DNA of 64,000 nucleotides from Dethiosulfatarculus sandiegensis (GCF_000931935.2 NZ_AZAC01000014.1:372001-436000), one strand, 5' to 3'. Positions 46,564 to 56,268 are shown, counted from the first letter of the stretch. The notes: generated by a model from the sequence alone, not told the origin. Made by a program: numbers and translations.

Positions 46564-47775
46564 ATGACCACAGCACAGGCAAGGATGGAGTGGGGCTTTA
46601 GTTATGTGTCGAATTTTGATACTGCCTATAATTCACCCCTGCATTGGCTTTTTACCGAGAAACCCAATGGAGAGAAGCCGGGCTTTAAAAACTATTTTTA
46701 TCCTTATGCCGGGACCGTTTTTTTGCTTTTTGTTTTGCCTTTATTAGTGGCCCTGGGAACCCTGCCTACCCTGACTGAGAAGTCGCCGACTCTTTTGGTG
46801 CCTTATTTATGCGATCATAATATGAATTTCGGCACCTTGATAACCCTTCCGCTGGCCATGACCTTGCTTTTGATTCATCGCGATTATCTGCCCTATGCCT
46901 TGAAAGAACTCATCACGCGAAATGCCCTTGAAACTACGGACGACACCCGACGTTTTTTTGAAAAATGGACTACTTGGTTTAAAAAAATAAATCTATACGG
47001 GTATATAGCAGCTATCATATTGGCTGGACTGGTGGCTTATCTCCATTTCAAGACCGTGACTTCAACCCAGGCCAAGGCAGGTTGGCAAACCGATGCCATG
47101 GGAGTTATGAACACCTCCGGCTGGGTATTTATCTTGTGGAATATTCCCGCCATGATGGTCATTTCGGTTATGTACTGCGTACGGAGTGCCGCCACCATTT
47201 TTATGCTCTATGGCCTGGTAAGGGTCACCAAGGTGAATATAGATCCTTTTAACTATGACCGAAGCGGTGGTTTGCGGGAGATAGCCAGCCTGGGACTTTG
47301 GAATCAATACCTGTTGGCTGCCGTAATAATCAACGCAATTATTCTGTTTCATGTGACTAAGGTGTTTGGTCAGGTTGACAACATAAATCTGCTGATAGGA
47401 GCTATGTTGGCTGCGGCCCTTGTGTTGGGGCCATTGGTATTTTTAGGGCCGCTTTTACCCTTTAGAAAGGCAATGAAAAAAACCAAGAAACATACTGTAA
47501 AACAGGTGAATCGTAGATTGATAGGGGTATACAAAATAATCAAGGAAGGGCTGGATCAGGATGCTCCGATTAATGACTTTTTGGCAGAGCTGGAACATCT
47601 AAAAAAATTGGAGCATACAGTCCGGCATATTCCGGTCTGGCCTTTTGATACAGTGACCATGAAAAAATTCGGCCTGGCCTATATGCTTCCGCTTATTGTG
47701 CAGCTAAGCCCAAAGGTGCTGACTTTTTTGGGAGTGTTTTTGGCGCCTTATACCGCCCAACTCTTTGGGTTTTAA
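46564..47775 (+). CDS. polytopic membrane protein of unknown function
   Basis: 403 aa from the ATG at 46564, which follows GGGGGAAG; an upstream in-frame start has no such site. About seven hydrophobic segments are seen (including TVFLLFVLPLLVALGTL, LITLPLAMTLLLIH, YIAAIILAGLVAYL and LLIGAMLAAALVLGPLVFL). The loops contain DPFNYDRSGGLREIASLG and a basic-acidic helical stretch (MKKTKKHTVKQVNRRLIGVY). I do not recognise the family, and nothing catalytic is obvious. It is monocistronic behind a tRNA terminator, with gene debris downstream. Confidence 0.75.
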   Translation: MTTAQARMEWGFSYVSNFDTAYNSPLHWLFTEKPNGEKPGFKNYFYPYAGTVFLLFVLPLLVALGTLPTLTEKSPTLLVPYLCDHNMNFGTLITLPLAMTLLLIHRDYLPYALKELITRNALETTDDTRRFFEKWTTWFKKINLYGYIAAIILAGLVAYLHFKTVTSTQAKAGWQTDAMGVMNTSGWVFILWNIPAMMVISVMYCVRSAATIFMLYGLVRVTKVNIDPFNYDRSGGLREIASLGLWNQYLLAAVIINAIILFHVTKVFGQVDNINLLIGAMLAAALVLGPLVFLGPLLPFRKAMKKTKKHTVKQVNRRLIGVYKIIKEGLDQDAPINDFLAELEHLKKLEHTVRHIPVWPFDTVTMKKFGLAYMLPLIVQLSPKVLTFLGVFLAPYTAQLFGF

Positions 47776-47889
47776 CACCGTATTGCCTTTTTCGACAAAG
47801 TTAAGATCAGAGTCATTCCAAATTGAATCCCAGGTTTCCCACAAACGCCTTTTGAAAACCCGGATCAACGGCCATCTCCAAGAACTGTA

Positions 47890-48087
47890 TCCTTGCTGCC
47901 AGGTTTTTTGGATATAACTGTCGTCGCACAGGGCCATTATGGCCCCGGATCCGGCCAAATTGCCTGCCATGGTGATTTTGGCGGGCGGGATTTGGGGGAT
48001 CATACCCAGGGTGAGGGGATCCTGTTGGTCCAGGTGTGTGCCAAAGGCCCCGGTTATTATGATTTGGGTCATTACACATTTAATCAC
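47890..48087 (-). pseudogene. C-terminal fragment of a RACo-type corrinoid-activation (ASKHA) protein
   Basis: A minus-strand frame beginning near 48072 reads MTQIIITGAFGTHLDQQD and LTLGMIPQIPPAKITMAGNL then AGSGAIMALCDDSYI. This matches the conserved last segment of RACo/RamA-like reductive activators of corrinoid proteins (GAFG, LGMIP, GN-AG-GA-MAL). The rest of a 600-aa protein is missing; the frame runs on into unrelated sequence to 47704, and an IS1595 remnant begins 25 bp upstream. It is a truncated relic of a corrinoid methyltransferase system. Confidence 0.6.
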
Positions 48088-48112
48088 ATTTTATCTACAC
48101 TAATATACGGTT

Positions 48113-48799
48113 ATGACAGGTAAAAATAAGTACGTAAAAGGTGCGCACGTTTCAGGATGTAAATTCAGGGAGCTGCTGCGCCTGTTTTCGGTTGATCTCA
48201 ACGCTTCTCAGATAGTCTTCCTGACCGGCCTGAGCCGTAACACGGTCAACCTTTACCTCCGCGCCATTCGAATCCGTCTGCAGGGGGTTTTCAGCTCCAG
48301 ATTCCCTTTCAGCGGGGAGGTTGAAGCCGACGAATCGTTATTCGGCGCCCGTCTTGTAAAAAGCAAGAGGGGAAGAGGAGTCTACGGTAAAACCATCGGT
48401 TTCGATTTTTTCAAGCGAATCGACGGCATGTACACCGAAATTGTCTCCAATTACTCTAAGGCCACTTTGTAACGGGTCATTCGTGGAAAGGTAAATTTCA
48501 ATAGGGTCATATGCTCCGATAGGTGGTTTGGCTATAACGGCCTCGTCGACGTTGGCTATGGAAAGCATCTGAAGGTTGATCATGGGGAGAATGAGTGCGC
48601 TACCGGCAAGACCCAATCAATGGGATCGATGGGTTCTGGGGATACGCCAAAACACGCCTTGCTAAATACTGGGGGATGTATCCTCTTTCCTCATAGTTAC
48701 ATCTTGAAGAACGCGAGTTTAGGTTCAACTACATGGATCAAGATATTTTCCGGCTGCTACTACAAATCTTTAGAGAGAAGGCCCTAAAGGTGTCATGAC
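48113..48799 (+). pseudogene. decayed IS1595-family transposase
   Basis: The first 119 codons encode a good IS1595-type N-terminus (KFRELLRLFSVDLNASQIVF, then LTGLSRNTVNLYL and GEVEADESLFGAR). A TAA at 48470-48472 interrupts YSKATL; the same frame continues with VIRGKVNFNRVI and WFGYNGLVDVGYGKHLKVDH. A frameshift near 48615 moves the reading to NGIDGFWGYAKTRLAKYWGM, then a TAG, then FRFNYMDQDIFRLLLQIFRE to a stop at 48799. The DDE-type catalytic frame is therefore broken at least three times. I could not define terminal inverted repeats. Confidence 0.9.
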
Positions 48800-49284
48800 T
48801 CTAAAAAATTATTTAAAGAATCTTGTTTCCTTAACATCCAGTCGCGCTTAATCGACGGATTTCTTATGTATGCCCTTCTGATAAGGTTTTTTCAGTTTAA
48901 CTGTTCAGGCAAACTCGAGGGGCGTGCCTTTGGGAGCTGAAAAAGCAAAAAACATTCAGATCTCTTTGCCTTGCCCTAAAAGCCTTTAACAGGTCAGCTG
49001 TCAGGTTGCCATATTGGGCTGGTTGTGACAGGATAATGGAATAGCGTATTCCGATCAGGTGTTTTTTCCGCAGGCTGTTTTATAGTCATCTTGTCAGACA
49101 AATCGATCAGGTTCGTCAAAACAGGTCATTGCCTGTTGGTGTATTGCAACAGACCAGAATGTTTTCGGGTATCCTGTTAGGGAAAATTTAATTTGACTTC
49201 ATTAACGTAAAAAGTTCCAAACTAAGTAAAACAGCTTGGTTATATGGATATTTCGCGGCCTTATGAAGCCTCTGTGGAGTATTA
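48800..49284. other. intergenic region, no gene seen
   Basis: 485 bp of mixed, rather A+T-rich sequence between the transposase remnant and the DUF2088 gene. Frames are short and have no ribosome-binding sites. It may hold the right end of the IS and a promoter for the next gene, but neither could be located. Confidence 0.35.
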
Positions 49285-50568
49285 GTGGAAAAGCGCTTTC
49301 CAGCCGGCAATTTAATAAGGCAAACTTTGCCTTCTCCCAAAATTAATGATCCCAAAGTACAATTGCGTTCGCAACTGGCCGACTTCACCGAAGCCGGGGG
49401 GACCATAAAGCCCGGCCAAAAAGTCGCCCTGGCAGTGGGAAGCCGGGGCATTGCGGCCCTGTTGCCCTTGTTAAAGGAATTGATAAGTTGGGTGAAATCC
49501 CAAAAAGGCCACCCCTATATATCTCCGGCCATGGGCAGCCACGGCGGAGCCACGGATCAGGGACAGGCCAAGGTTTTGGAAGAATTGGGGATATCCTCTG
49601 AAAGCCTGGGGGTGCCGATAGTCTCCCATATGCAGGTAAAAGAGGTTGGAACCACTTCTTTTGGCAGGCCGGTATGGGTGGGAGAAGATTTCTGCAAGGC
49701 GGATCATGTAATTCTGATAAATCGCATAAAGCCGCACACCAGTTTTCGGGGAAGCATGGAAAGCGGCCTGATTAAAATGTCGGCCATAGGATTGGGTAAG
49801 CAAAAGGGAGCCGCCACCTGTCATCAGTTGTTTTTTCGCCACGGCTTTGAACCTGTGGTAACGGAAACCAGCCGGATTATCCTTAAGGCCTTGCCTGTGC
49901 TTTTGGGGGTGGCTTTGGTGGAAAATCGTTTTGAAGAGCTTGCCTGCCTCAAGGTGCTTAAGCCGAAAGAGTTTTTTGCGCAAGAGCCCGGTCTTTTGGC
50001 CCAGGCCCGTTCTTTGATGGGCCGCATTCCTTTTTCTGATGTTGATCTTTTAATTATTGATGAAATCGGCAAGAATATAAGCGGCAGCGGCATGGATTCC
50101 AATGTTACCGGCCGCATATTCCATCAGGCCACGCCCGAGCCTGCCGTTCGCCGGTTCAGAAGGATTTATCTTAGGGACCTTACTCCGGAGACCGCGGGTA
50201 ATGCCTTGGGGCTTGGCTGCGCGGACTTTATTTCCCAAAGGCTTTTGGACAAGATAGACCTGGAAAAAACCCGCATTAATTGCCTCACGGCCAGTGTGCC
50301 TGAAAAGGGCAGAATACCTCTTGCCTATGAAAACGATGCCCGGGCTGTTACCGACGCCCTTTTGAGTGTTGGGGTTTTTGAGCCGGAAAACGCGCGGATG
50401 GTTTGGGTTAAAAACACCTTGGAATTGGATTTCTTTTGGGCCTCCAGTATGTTGGTAAAAGAAGCAGAAAATATGAAGGGCCTTGAAACGGCCTCCCAGG
50501 AGATGAAAATGCCCTTTGATCTAAACGGTGAGTTGCCTTTCGGGTTTTTTGAGCGTCCCCATGTTTAA
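49285..50568 (+). CDS. DUF2088 / LarA-like N-terminal domain protein
   Basis: 427 aa with a GTG start. It resembles the nickel-dependent lactate racemase superfamily but not LarA itself. The segment SPAMGSHGGATDQGQ has H86 where LarA has its first catalytic histidine, and NRIKPHTSFRGSMESGLIKM supplies H151 and K164 at the positions of the second histidine and the cofactor-bearing lysine. The LarA D-x-T-R element is replaced by VGSRG (52-55). LIIDEIGKNISGSGMDSNVT is a characteristic later motif. Members are often annotated as nickel-dependent racemases of unknown specificity. It is monocistronic, about 90 bp before the YdgA-like gene. Confidence 0.75.
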   Translation: MEKRFPAGNLIRQTLPSPKINDPKVQLRSQLADFTEAGGTIKPGQKVALAVGSRGIAALLPLLKELISWVKSQKGHPYISPAMGSHGGATDQGQAKVLEELGISSESLGVPIVSHMQVKEVGTTSFGRPVWVGEDFCKADHVILINRIKPHTSFRGSMESGLIKMSAIGLGKQKGAATCHQLFFRHGFEPVVTETSRIILKALPVLLGVALVENRFEELACLKVLKPKEFFAQEPGLLAQARSLMGRIPFSDVDLLIIDEIGKNISGSGMDSNVTGRIFHQATPEPAVRRFRRIYLRDLTPETAGNALGLGCADFISQRLLDKIDLEKTRINCLTASVPEKGRIPLAYENDARAVTDALLSVGVFEPENARMVWVKNTLELDFFWASSMLVKEAENMKGLETASQEMKMPFDLNGELPFGFFERPHV

Positions 50569-50659
50569 CTTTTGCTTTGGGGTGTTGCAGGCTGTTTAAA
50601 TATAAGGCCTTGAGCTTTGGTTTCCTTAAAAACCGTCAAAATCAGGAAAGATTGATCAA

Positions 50660-52621
50660 ATGAAAAAAATAGGAATTATTGCGGTATTGGTCTTGGTGTT
50701 GGCAGGCGGGGTGATTGCCGGCTTGTCTTTTTATGCCGACCAGCAGGCCGAACAGGCGGTGGAAAATTTCCTGGCTACCACAAAGGGTATAACTAAGGGA
50801 GTTTACGGAGAAATTGAGTCTTCCTTGTTCTCCTCCCAGGTGGCGGTGAATAATCTCAGCTTTGACTATGAGCGAGAGGGAAAAGTCAGCGTCAAGGTGG
50901 GGCGGGCTTCCATGGATCTGGCCAGTATGGAAGTGATGAGTCGGATTCTGGCCCCGGCTGAAGGGGAAAAAGCCATTCGATTGGAAGGGCTGATTACTCT
51001 GAGCAAGGTAAGCCTTATAAAGCCGGATAAGGAAGAGGTGGCCTTTGATTCCCTTAGCCTTAAAAATCTTTCCTTTGAGCCCAAGGCCTGGGAAAAGGTG
51101 GAGGAGTGGGAAGACTTCTTAAGAGCCGCCAATACAGTTAAATTGGCCAATGTGGTGGTTACGGATCTTGTTTTTTCTGAAGACGGTAAGGAAGAGGCCA
51201 AGATACGGCAAGTCGTCATAGACAATGTGGCGCAGGCCAGGCTGGGGAAATTGGAAATAACTGATTTCGACGCCTCGGCCTCCATGGAGTCCACCAAGGA
51301 AAAGGATTCCGTATTAAAGCTAAAGAAGCTCAGCTTAACCGGTGTTGACCTGGCCGCCATGGATAAAGTTTACAATCCCTTGCACAACAAAGGCGCGGCT
51401 AATGATTCTCCCCCGCAAAGCCTGGTCGAGGGTGTTTTGTTCAGCGGGTTTACCTTTGAGGATGCCCACGAACCGGTGAGCATCTCAATGGAAGAGATTC
51501 TATTTTCCAAGATCAGCTCCAGTCCGGTGGACACCTCCTTGGCCACAGGAAGCGAAGAGGAACAGACAAGGCTGGCCGCCAAACTGGCCCTTGCCATGGC
51601 TATCAATGAGATCACTTTCAAGAACTTGAAGATTGAAGCCACAGGTGGTGAGGTAAAAGGCGGTCTGGATCTGGGCAGCATCTCTTTTAAGGGTTATGAC
51701 CAGGGAGCGCTCAAGGAATCGGCGATCGATAATTTTGACCTTAAAAGCGACTATGTAAACGTGGCTCTGGAGAATGCCCAGACCAATGACCTGAACTATC
51801 GCTTTACATTGAATACATTGGCCAATGGCGGGGATATGTCCTCATACCAGGGACCGCCGATTGATATTTCCGGCAAGGGCATTGTCACTAATTTCAGCAT
51901 CAGTGTTCCTTATATAGATCTTGAATTCCAGGTTCCTTCTTCGGACTTCACCGGCCTGGTGAAAAAGGGCCCGGAAAATTACCAGGGTGAATGGACCGTT
52001 CCCTCCCTGACTATCCAGCCCATGATGACCGCCAACCCCGTTGATCCCGCCACCGCCTATGCCGTGCGCCGTATTTGGGACAACTTGGGTTATGAAGTCA
52101 TGAACCTCAAGATGGGCGGAAAGGCGGATATCAATTACTCCACCTTGGTTTATGAGTTGAAAGACGCCTATCTTGATATAAAAGACGGCGGGATTGTTAA
52201 GAAAAATCTGGCCGTTACAGTTCCGGACCCCCGCAAGGTGAAGATGCCCACCTCCTCTAACCTGGAGGACACCTTAAGCTGGTTGACTCACTATAAGCTA
52301 AAAAATTTGGCCTTGTCCTATGAGGACAAGTCTTTGTTCGACCGCATTATGAAGACTGTGGCCAAAGAGGCGGGCATGGAACCTCAGATGCTTAAAGTAA
52401 CTATCTTGGCCCAGCTTGGCATGCAGCGCAGAAGATATCAGAAGCAGCCCGGGATGGTGGCCTGCTTAGACGCCTTGAGTGATTTCGTGGCCAAACCGGG
52501 TAAACTCATCTTGCAGGTGAATCCCACCAGGCCTGCCGGTATGAATGAGTTCATGATGATGGGGTCAGACCCTGAGATGATCATCAGGGCCCTTAACCTT
52601 AGGCTGGTCTATGAGGAGTAG
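50660..52621 (+). CDS. YdgA-like DUF945-family protein
   Basis: 653 aa. One N-terminal membrane helix (IIAVLVLVLAGGVIAGLSFY) anchors a large extracytoplasmic part made of beta-rich repeats (GEIESSLFSSQVAVNNLSFD, LEGLITLSKVSLIKPDK, ALENAQTNDLNYRFTLNTLA). It resembles YdgA/DUF945 proteins and AsmA-like envelope proteins, whose roles are poorly known. AGGAAAG precedes the ATG. Convergent with the NtrC-like gene across a shared terminator. No catalytic residues are evident; a structural or transport role at the periplasmic face is a guess. Confidence 0.7.
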   Translation: MKKIGIIAVLVLVLAGGVIAGLSFYADQQAEQAVENFLATTKGITKGVYGEIESSLFSSQVAVNNLSFDYEREGKVSVKVGRASMDLASMEVMSRILAPAEGEKAIRLEGLITLSKVSLIKPDKEEVAFDSLSLKNLSFEPKAWEKVEEWEDFLRAANTVKLANVVVTDLVFSEDGKEEAKIRQVVIDNVAQARLGKLEITDFDASASMESTKEKDSVLKLKKLSLTGVDLAAMDKVYNPLHNKGAANDSPPQSLVEGVLFSGFTFEDAHEPVSISMEEILFSKISSSPVDTSLATGSEEEQTRLAAKLALAMAINEITFKNLKIEATGGEVKGGLDLGSISFKGYDQGALKESAIDNFDLKSDYVNVALENAQTNDLNYRFTLNTLANGGDMSSYQGPPIDISGKGIVTNFSISVPYIDLEFQVPSSDFTGLVKKGPENYQGEWTVPSLTIQPMMTANPVDPATAYAVRRIWDNLGYEVMNLKMGGKADINYSTLVYELKDAYLDIKDGGIVKKNLAVTVPDPRKVKMPTSSNLEDTLSWLTHYKLKNLALSYEDKSLFDRIMKTVAKEAGMEPQMLKVTILAQLGMQRRRYQKQPGMVACLDALSDFVAKPGKLILQVNPTRPAGMNEFMMMGSDPEMIIRALNLRLVYEE

Positions 52622-52687
52622 CCTTGAACATCCTGCTGCCAGGTTCAGGTAGACTAAAAAAACACACACGGATAAAAAATTAAGATT

Positions 52688-52744
52688 AAAAACGGCGTGC
52701 AAAGGCGGGTGAGTATTCACTTCCCTTGCATGCCGTTTTTTTTT
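52688..52744. terminator. bidirectional terminator between convergent genes
   Basis: Long arms AAAAACGGCGTGCAA and its near-complement enclose a small GTGA/TCAC stem. T runs lie on both sides (TTTTTTTTT rightward, TTTTTAAT leftward). Confidence 0.85.
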
Positions 52745-52778
52745 GAATAAGCCCCTTGGTGTTTGCCCGTGCCGGATG

Positions 52779-54140
52779 TTAAATTCCGTGCTTTTCTATT
52801 TTGTTGTATAGGGCGCGGCGGCTTATGCCCAGGATTTCGGCTGTGAGTTTTTTGTTGCGGCCGGTGTATTCCATGGTTCGGATTATCATCTCCCTTTCCA
52901 TGGCGGAGAGGGGCTGGCCCACCGGCATGTTAACCATGGGCACCTTGGGATGTCCAAAGCGGATGCGGTCTGTCAGGTGTTCGGGCCTTATGATGTCGCC
53001 ATCGCACAAAACCACGGCCCGCATGATGATGTTCTTCAACTCCCTGACATTGCCTGGCCAGTCGTAGCTGGACATAAGGCTCAGGCAATCTGGAGAAACG
53101 CCTAAAATCTTTTTGTTGTGAACTTGGCTGTAGCTGTTGATGAAGTGCTCCATCAAAAGCAGCATATCCCCGTGGCGCTCGCGCAAGGGCGGCATGTGGA
53201 TCTGTAAAACTTCCAGCCTGAAATACAGGTCCTTGCGAAAAGAACCTCTTTCCACAGCCTGCTGTAAATCTTCATTAGAGGCTGCGATCACCCTTACATC
53301 GCTTTGTACGCTTTCCCTGCCTCCAATACGGTAATATCCCTTTTGCTCCAAAAGCCTCAGCAGGCTGACCTGAACCTTTTCACTTATGGTTGAGATTTCA
53401 TCTAAAAAAACCGTGCCGCCGTTGACCTGTTCAAAGGTGCCCTGGTGGCGTTCCGTGGCTCCGGTAAAGGCCCCTTTTTCATAGCCAAACAGCTCTCCAG
53501 GCACCAGGTCCTGGGGCAGGGCTCCCAAATGGACCGGCAGATAGGGTTTGTCAGCCCTTGAGCTGATCTGGTGGATTGCCTGGGCTGCCAGATCCTTGCC
53601 CGTACCGGTTTCTCCTGAAATGTAAACCGGAATTTCCGTTGCCGCTGCCTGGCGTATCTGGCGGTAGACTTGGCGCATGGCTGTGGAACCACCCACCATC
53701 TGTTCGAATTTGGTCTTTTCCACCTCTTTTTTCAATAATAGATTGGGTGCGTATTCAGGCTGTTGCTCCAGGGCTGTCTCTATAAGGAGTTTAAGCTCCT
53801 GGTCTGAAATGGGCAGTTTGGCGTATTGATAGGTCCCGGCCTTAAGGGCGCTCATGGCCATGCGCAGTTGATTGGGCTCCACTAAAAATAAAACCTGAGT
53901 GGCCGGGCTTTTGGCGGAAATAAGCTCTAAAAGCTCTATGGCGTCTATTTCCCCCTGGTTGTAGACCGCGCTGGACAGAATTAATATGTCAAAGGCCTGT
54001 TGCTCAAAACGCTCAACCACCTTGTCTATGCTTTTTTCAAACGTTACCAGCAAGGAACGCTCGGCAAAAAGGCCGGGGAGCTTGCGGGCCAGGTCAGGGT
54101 CCCGATTAACGCAGATTATGCTAAGCTGTTCGTCCTCCAT
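52779..54140 (-). CDS. NtrC-like sigma-54 activator with a degenerate receiver domain
   Basis: 453 aa from the ATG at 54140; a GTG nine codons upstream is less well placed. Residues 1-120 fold like a receiver, but the phospho-acceptor aspartate is replaced by S56 (DILILSSAVY against the usual DLVLLD). The AAA+ domain is intact: GETGTGKDLAAQAIH, KGAFTGATERH, GGTVFLDEISTISEKVQ, RKDLYFRLEVLQIHMPPLRE. A Fis-type HTH ends the protein (TAEILGISRRALYNKIEKHG). It should activate sigma-54 promoters without phosphorylation. No histidine kinase gene is adjacent. Its targets are not evident in the window. Confidence 0.9.
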   Translation of the reverse strand: MEDEQLSIICVNRDPDLARKLPGLFAERSLLVTFEKSIDKVVERFEQQAFDILILSSAVYNQGEIDAIELLELISAKSPATQVLFLVEPNQLRMAMSALKAGTYQYAKLPISDQELKLLIETALEQQPEYAPNLLLKKEVEKTKFEQMVGGSTAMRQVYRQIRQAAATEIPVYISGETGTGKDLAAQAIHQISSRADKPYLPVHLGALPQDLVPGELFGYEKGAFTGATERHQGTFEQVNGGTVFLDEISTISEKVQVSLLRLLEQKGYYRIGGRESVQSDVRVIAASNEDLQQAVERGSFRKDLYFRLEVLQIHMPPLRERHGDMLLLMEHFINSYSQVHNKKILGVSPDCLSLMSSYDWPGNVRELKNIIMRAVVLCDGDIIRPEHLTDRIRFGHPKVPMVNMPVGQPLSAMEREMIIRTMEYTGRNKKLTAEILGISRRALYNKIEKHGI

Positions 54141-54690
54141 TTTTACCTGCCTTTCAAAATCAAGCACCTCAACATAGGCTAATATAAGGTTTTCCGCAAG
54201 GCCTATGTAAATTTTCTATACATTCAAATTTCGTTTTATAAAGTGTGGTTTTTGGGAATATTTCTTTTGCGAAGTGCTTGGGAAGAGTTTAGTGACATTT
54301 TCCCTAAAATTAATGGCACAAGTTAGTCATCGTTTAACATGGGAAAAGGCTTTCAGCCCAACTTATGCACACTCGTTGTATTAAAAAAACAATTTGTGTG
54401 CTTATTTTTTACACTAGATAACAAAACAGGTTTTCCCAAGCGGTAGTTGAAAAGATCTTTCTTGGGAAATGGGAGTTATGTCAATCGGTTGGCTTTCAAT
54501 TCCCCGAATGGCCCAGGTGTTGCAGTAAAAAGGCTGCTTTGCTATGCGGCGGCAGGGCTTTTTTGTCCTTTCCTTGAAGTCAGCCAAGAGGTTCAGGCCC
54601 TTGTTTACCTGCAAGAGCATTTTGCTTTGCAGTTTAAATGGTTGCACCTGGCCATTGTTTTTGAACCTGAACCGGAACGGAGATGAAGTC
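54141..54690. other. intergenic region with an inverted repeat
   Basis: 550 bp between the regulator and the methyltransferase remnant. GCACAC (54367-54372) and TTGT pair with ACAA and GTGTGC (54396-54401) in a hairpin followed by TTATTTTTT, a possible rightward terminator of something lost. No supported ORF is present. Confidence 0.35.
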
Positions 54691-55276
54691 ATGCCTGAAA
54701 TGTCCGAGATAAAACGCAACTTTCCCGAGGCAAGCGACGAGATGGGCCAGGATCAGGTCTGCGCCCTGGATATGGGCGCGGGAAACGGAATGGCTGACGA
54801 ACAGCTCAGGTTTCGTCTTGATTGCGAGAGCCTGGTGGGGGTTGATATTTTTCCGGAAGCCAAACAGGTTGTTTTTCGTGACCGGCCAGGTGTTTATGAT
54901 GAATACTTGCGTAACGGACCTGACCACCCGGAAGGGAGTGGAAGAGAGAAAAAGCCTGGAGCAAAGTTTTAATCTGCTTTTACCGGTGGCGGCTTTGGGG
55001 TATGGCAACATTCCTGTGGCTGCCTTTGTGGATGCTGGATGACAATGCCCTGGTTGCTTTTAATCTTAAGGATTTTTTTTAAGCGATAAGGATGAAACAG
55101 GGGTTAAGCAGGCCATCAATAATATTTGCGCTGGTAGTCTTGAGCTGCTCCCTTCCCGTAAATACCGCCATCGTTATGCCCTGTCCGGCGAATCCTTGCA
55201 TTATGTGGCCCTGGTCGGCAGAAAATTGAAAGACGCTGACCCAAGCGCCTGCCTGGAGAATTTTGCAGAGGTTTGA
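54691..55276 (+). pseudogene. decayed SAM-dependent methyltransferase
   Basis: The first frame has a class I methyltransferase motif I (QVCALDMGAGNGMADEQL) and GVDIFPEAKQVVF followed by DRPGVYDEYL. Near 54910 the reading shifts to VTDLTTRKGVEERK. Further pieces occur in two frames: FVDAG, LDDNALVAFNLKDFF, and finally YRHRYALSGESLHYVALVGR ending at TGA 55276. These pieces fit one methyltransferase of about 190 aa broken by at least two frameshifts and internal stops. The acceptor is unknown. Confidence 0.6.
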
Positions 55277-55506
55277 AAATAGCCTGAACAGATGAACCGT
55301 CCCTTCAGGCGGAATAGTTTTAAAATGCCTGATATTTTTACTAAGCCATATTGCCCTGAATTTTATCGGCCCTCACCTGGTTGCTTTTCTCTGAGAAACG
55401 CAGTGAGGTGAGGGCCTTTTGGGACAGCTACTTAAGGGTATGAAAAACAGGTTCCCTTATTTTGCTTCCGGCGAATTTTATCCTGACTCGCCCTGTGTTT
55501 AAGGCT

Positions 55507-56256
55507 TTACTTCTTCAATTTAAATACCATTTCCGCGGTTTTGTGGAAGACCTGCTCCTGCTCTGCCTCCTTTTTAAATACGTAGCGGTATTTGGTAAGT
55601 TCCGCTTCAACATTGTTAAGCGTATCAGAGGAGAACATTATTTTTTCAGCCCCGCATTGCCTGTACATGTTTGCCAGGGACACAGTACTGCACCAGCTGG
55701 GCTCCAGGAATGCATTGTCAAATTGCTTAGCCAATTGAATGGCCTGTGTGTTCATTATGTCCAATCCGGCATGTGCTATTATGATTTTCAGGTCATGGAA
55801 ATGCTTTATAGGCTCCAGAAGTTGCACCGGATCAGCGAAAGGGATGCCCGCTCCCGTATGAACCATCACCGGCACGCCCAGTTTCCTGGCTGTTTCATAA
55901 ACAGTGTAGGCGTCTTTGGATGCAGGGTGGCAGGCATGAGCTATGGGAGTTATTTTGAGCCCAACGAACCCAAGCTCTTTAACACATCTTGTAGCTTCTT
56001 CAATGTATTCTTCAGGTTCGAAATGAGGATTTATCGAACCCAGCCCAAAGTAATCTCCCTTGTGCGCATTGCAAAATTTACAAAGCCTATCATGGATTTC
56101 TCTGTTTTTCTGTATGTAAGGCCTTGAGATAAAAGGCTGTACAACTCCCCCTTGTACGCCTAGTGGTTCGTTTGTCCCCAGTATTTGCTCTTCGGTTTGC
56201 TCCTCGTCAAATACACAATCCCAACCCAAATGTATATGCGCGTCTAATATTCTCAT
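55507..56256 (-). CDS. amidohydrolase-family TIM-barrel hydrolase
   Basis: 249 aa, amidohydrolase-2 type (lactonase/decarboxylase-like). The first metal motif is LDAHIHLGWD. Further ligands are the His in VPVMVHTGAG and in IIIAHAGLD, and the Asp in KIMFSSDTLNNVE. GLKITPIAHACHPASK resembles the substrate loop. AGGAG precedes the ATG. It is the last visible gene of the ABC/LarA cluster, 12 nt behind the permease gene, so it probably opens a lactone or amide, or decarboxylates a compound, in that pathway. It is shorter than the usual 280-330 aa, but the core is complete. Confidence 0.82.
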   Translation of the reverse strand: MRILDAHIHLGWDCVFDEEQTEEQILGTNEPLGVQGGVVQPFISRPYIQKNREIHDRLCKFCNAHKGDYFGLGSINPHFEPEEYIEEATRCVKELGFVGLKITPIAHACHPASKDAYTVYETARKLGVPVMVHTGAGIPFADPVQLLEPIKHFHDLKIIIAHAGLDIMNTQAIQLAKQFDNAFLEPSWCSTVSLANMYRQCGAEKIMFSSDTLNNVEAELTKYRYVFKKEAEQEQVFHKTAEMVFKLKK

Positions 56257-56268
56257 GGTTTTCTCCTG

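Noticed and set aside
47704..47889. Extension of the RACo-like minus-strand frame to 47704
   Set aside because: After the conserved segment the translation no longer resembles the family and runs into the end of the membrane-protein gene on the other strand.
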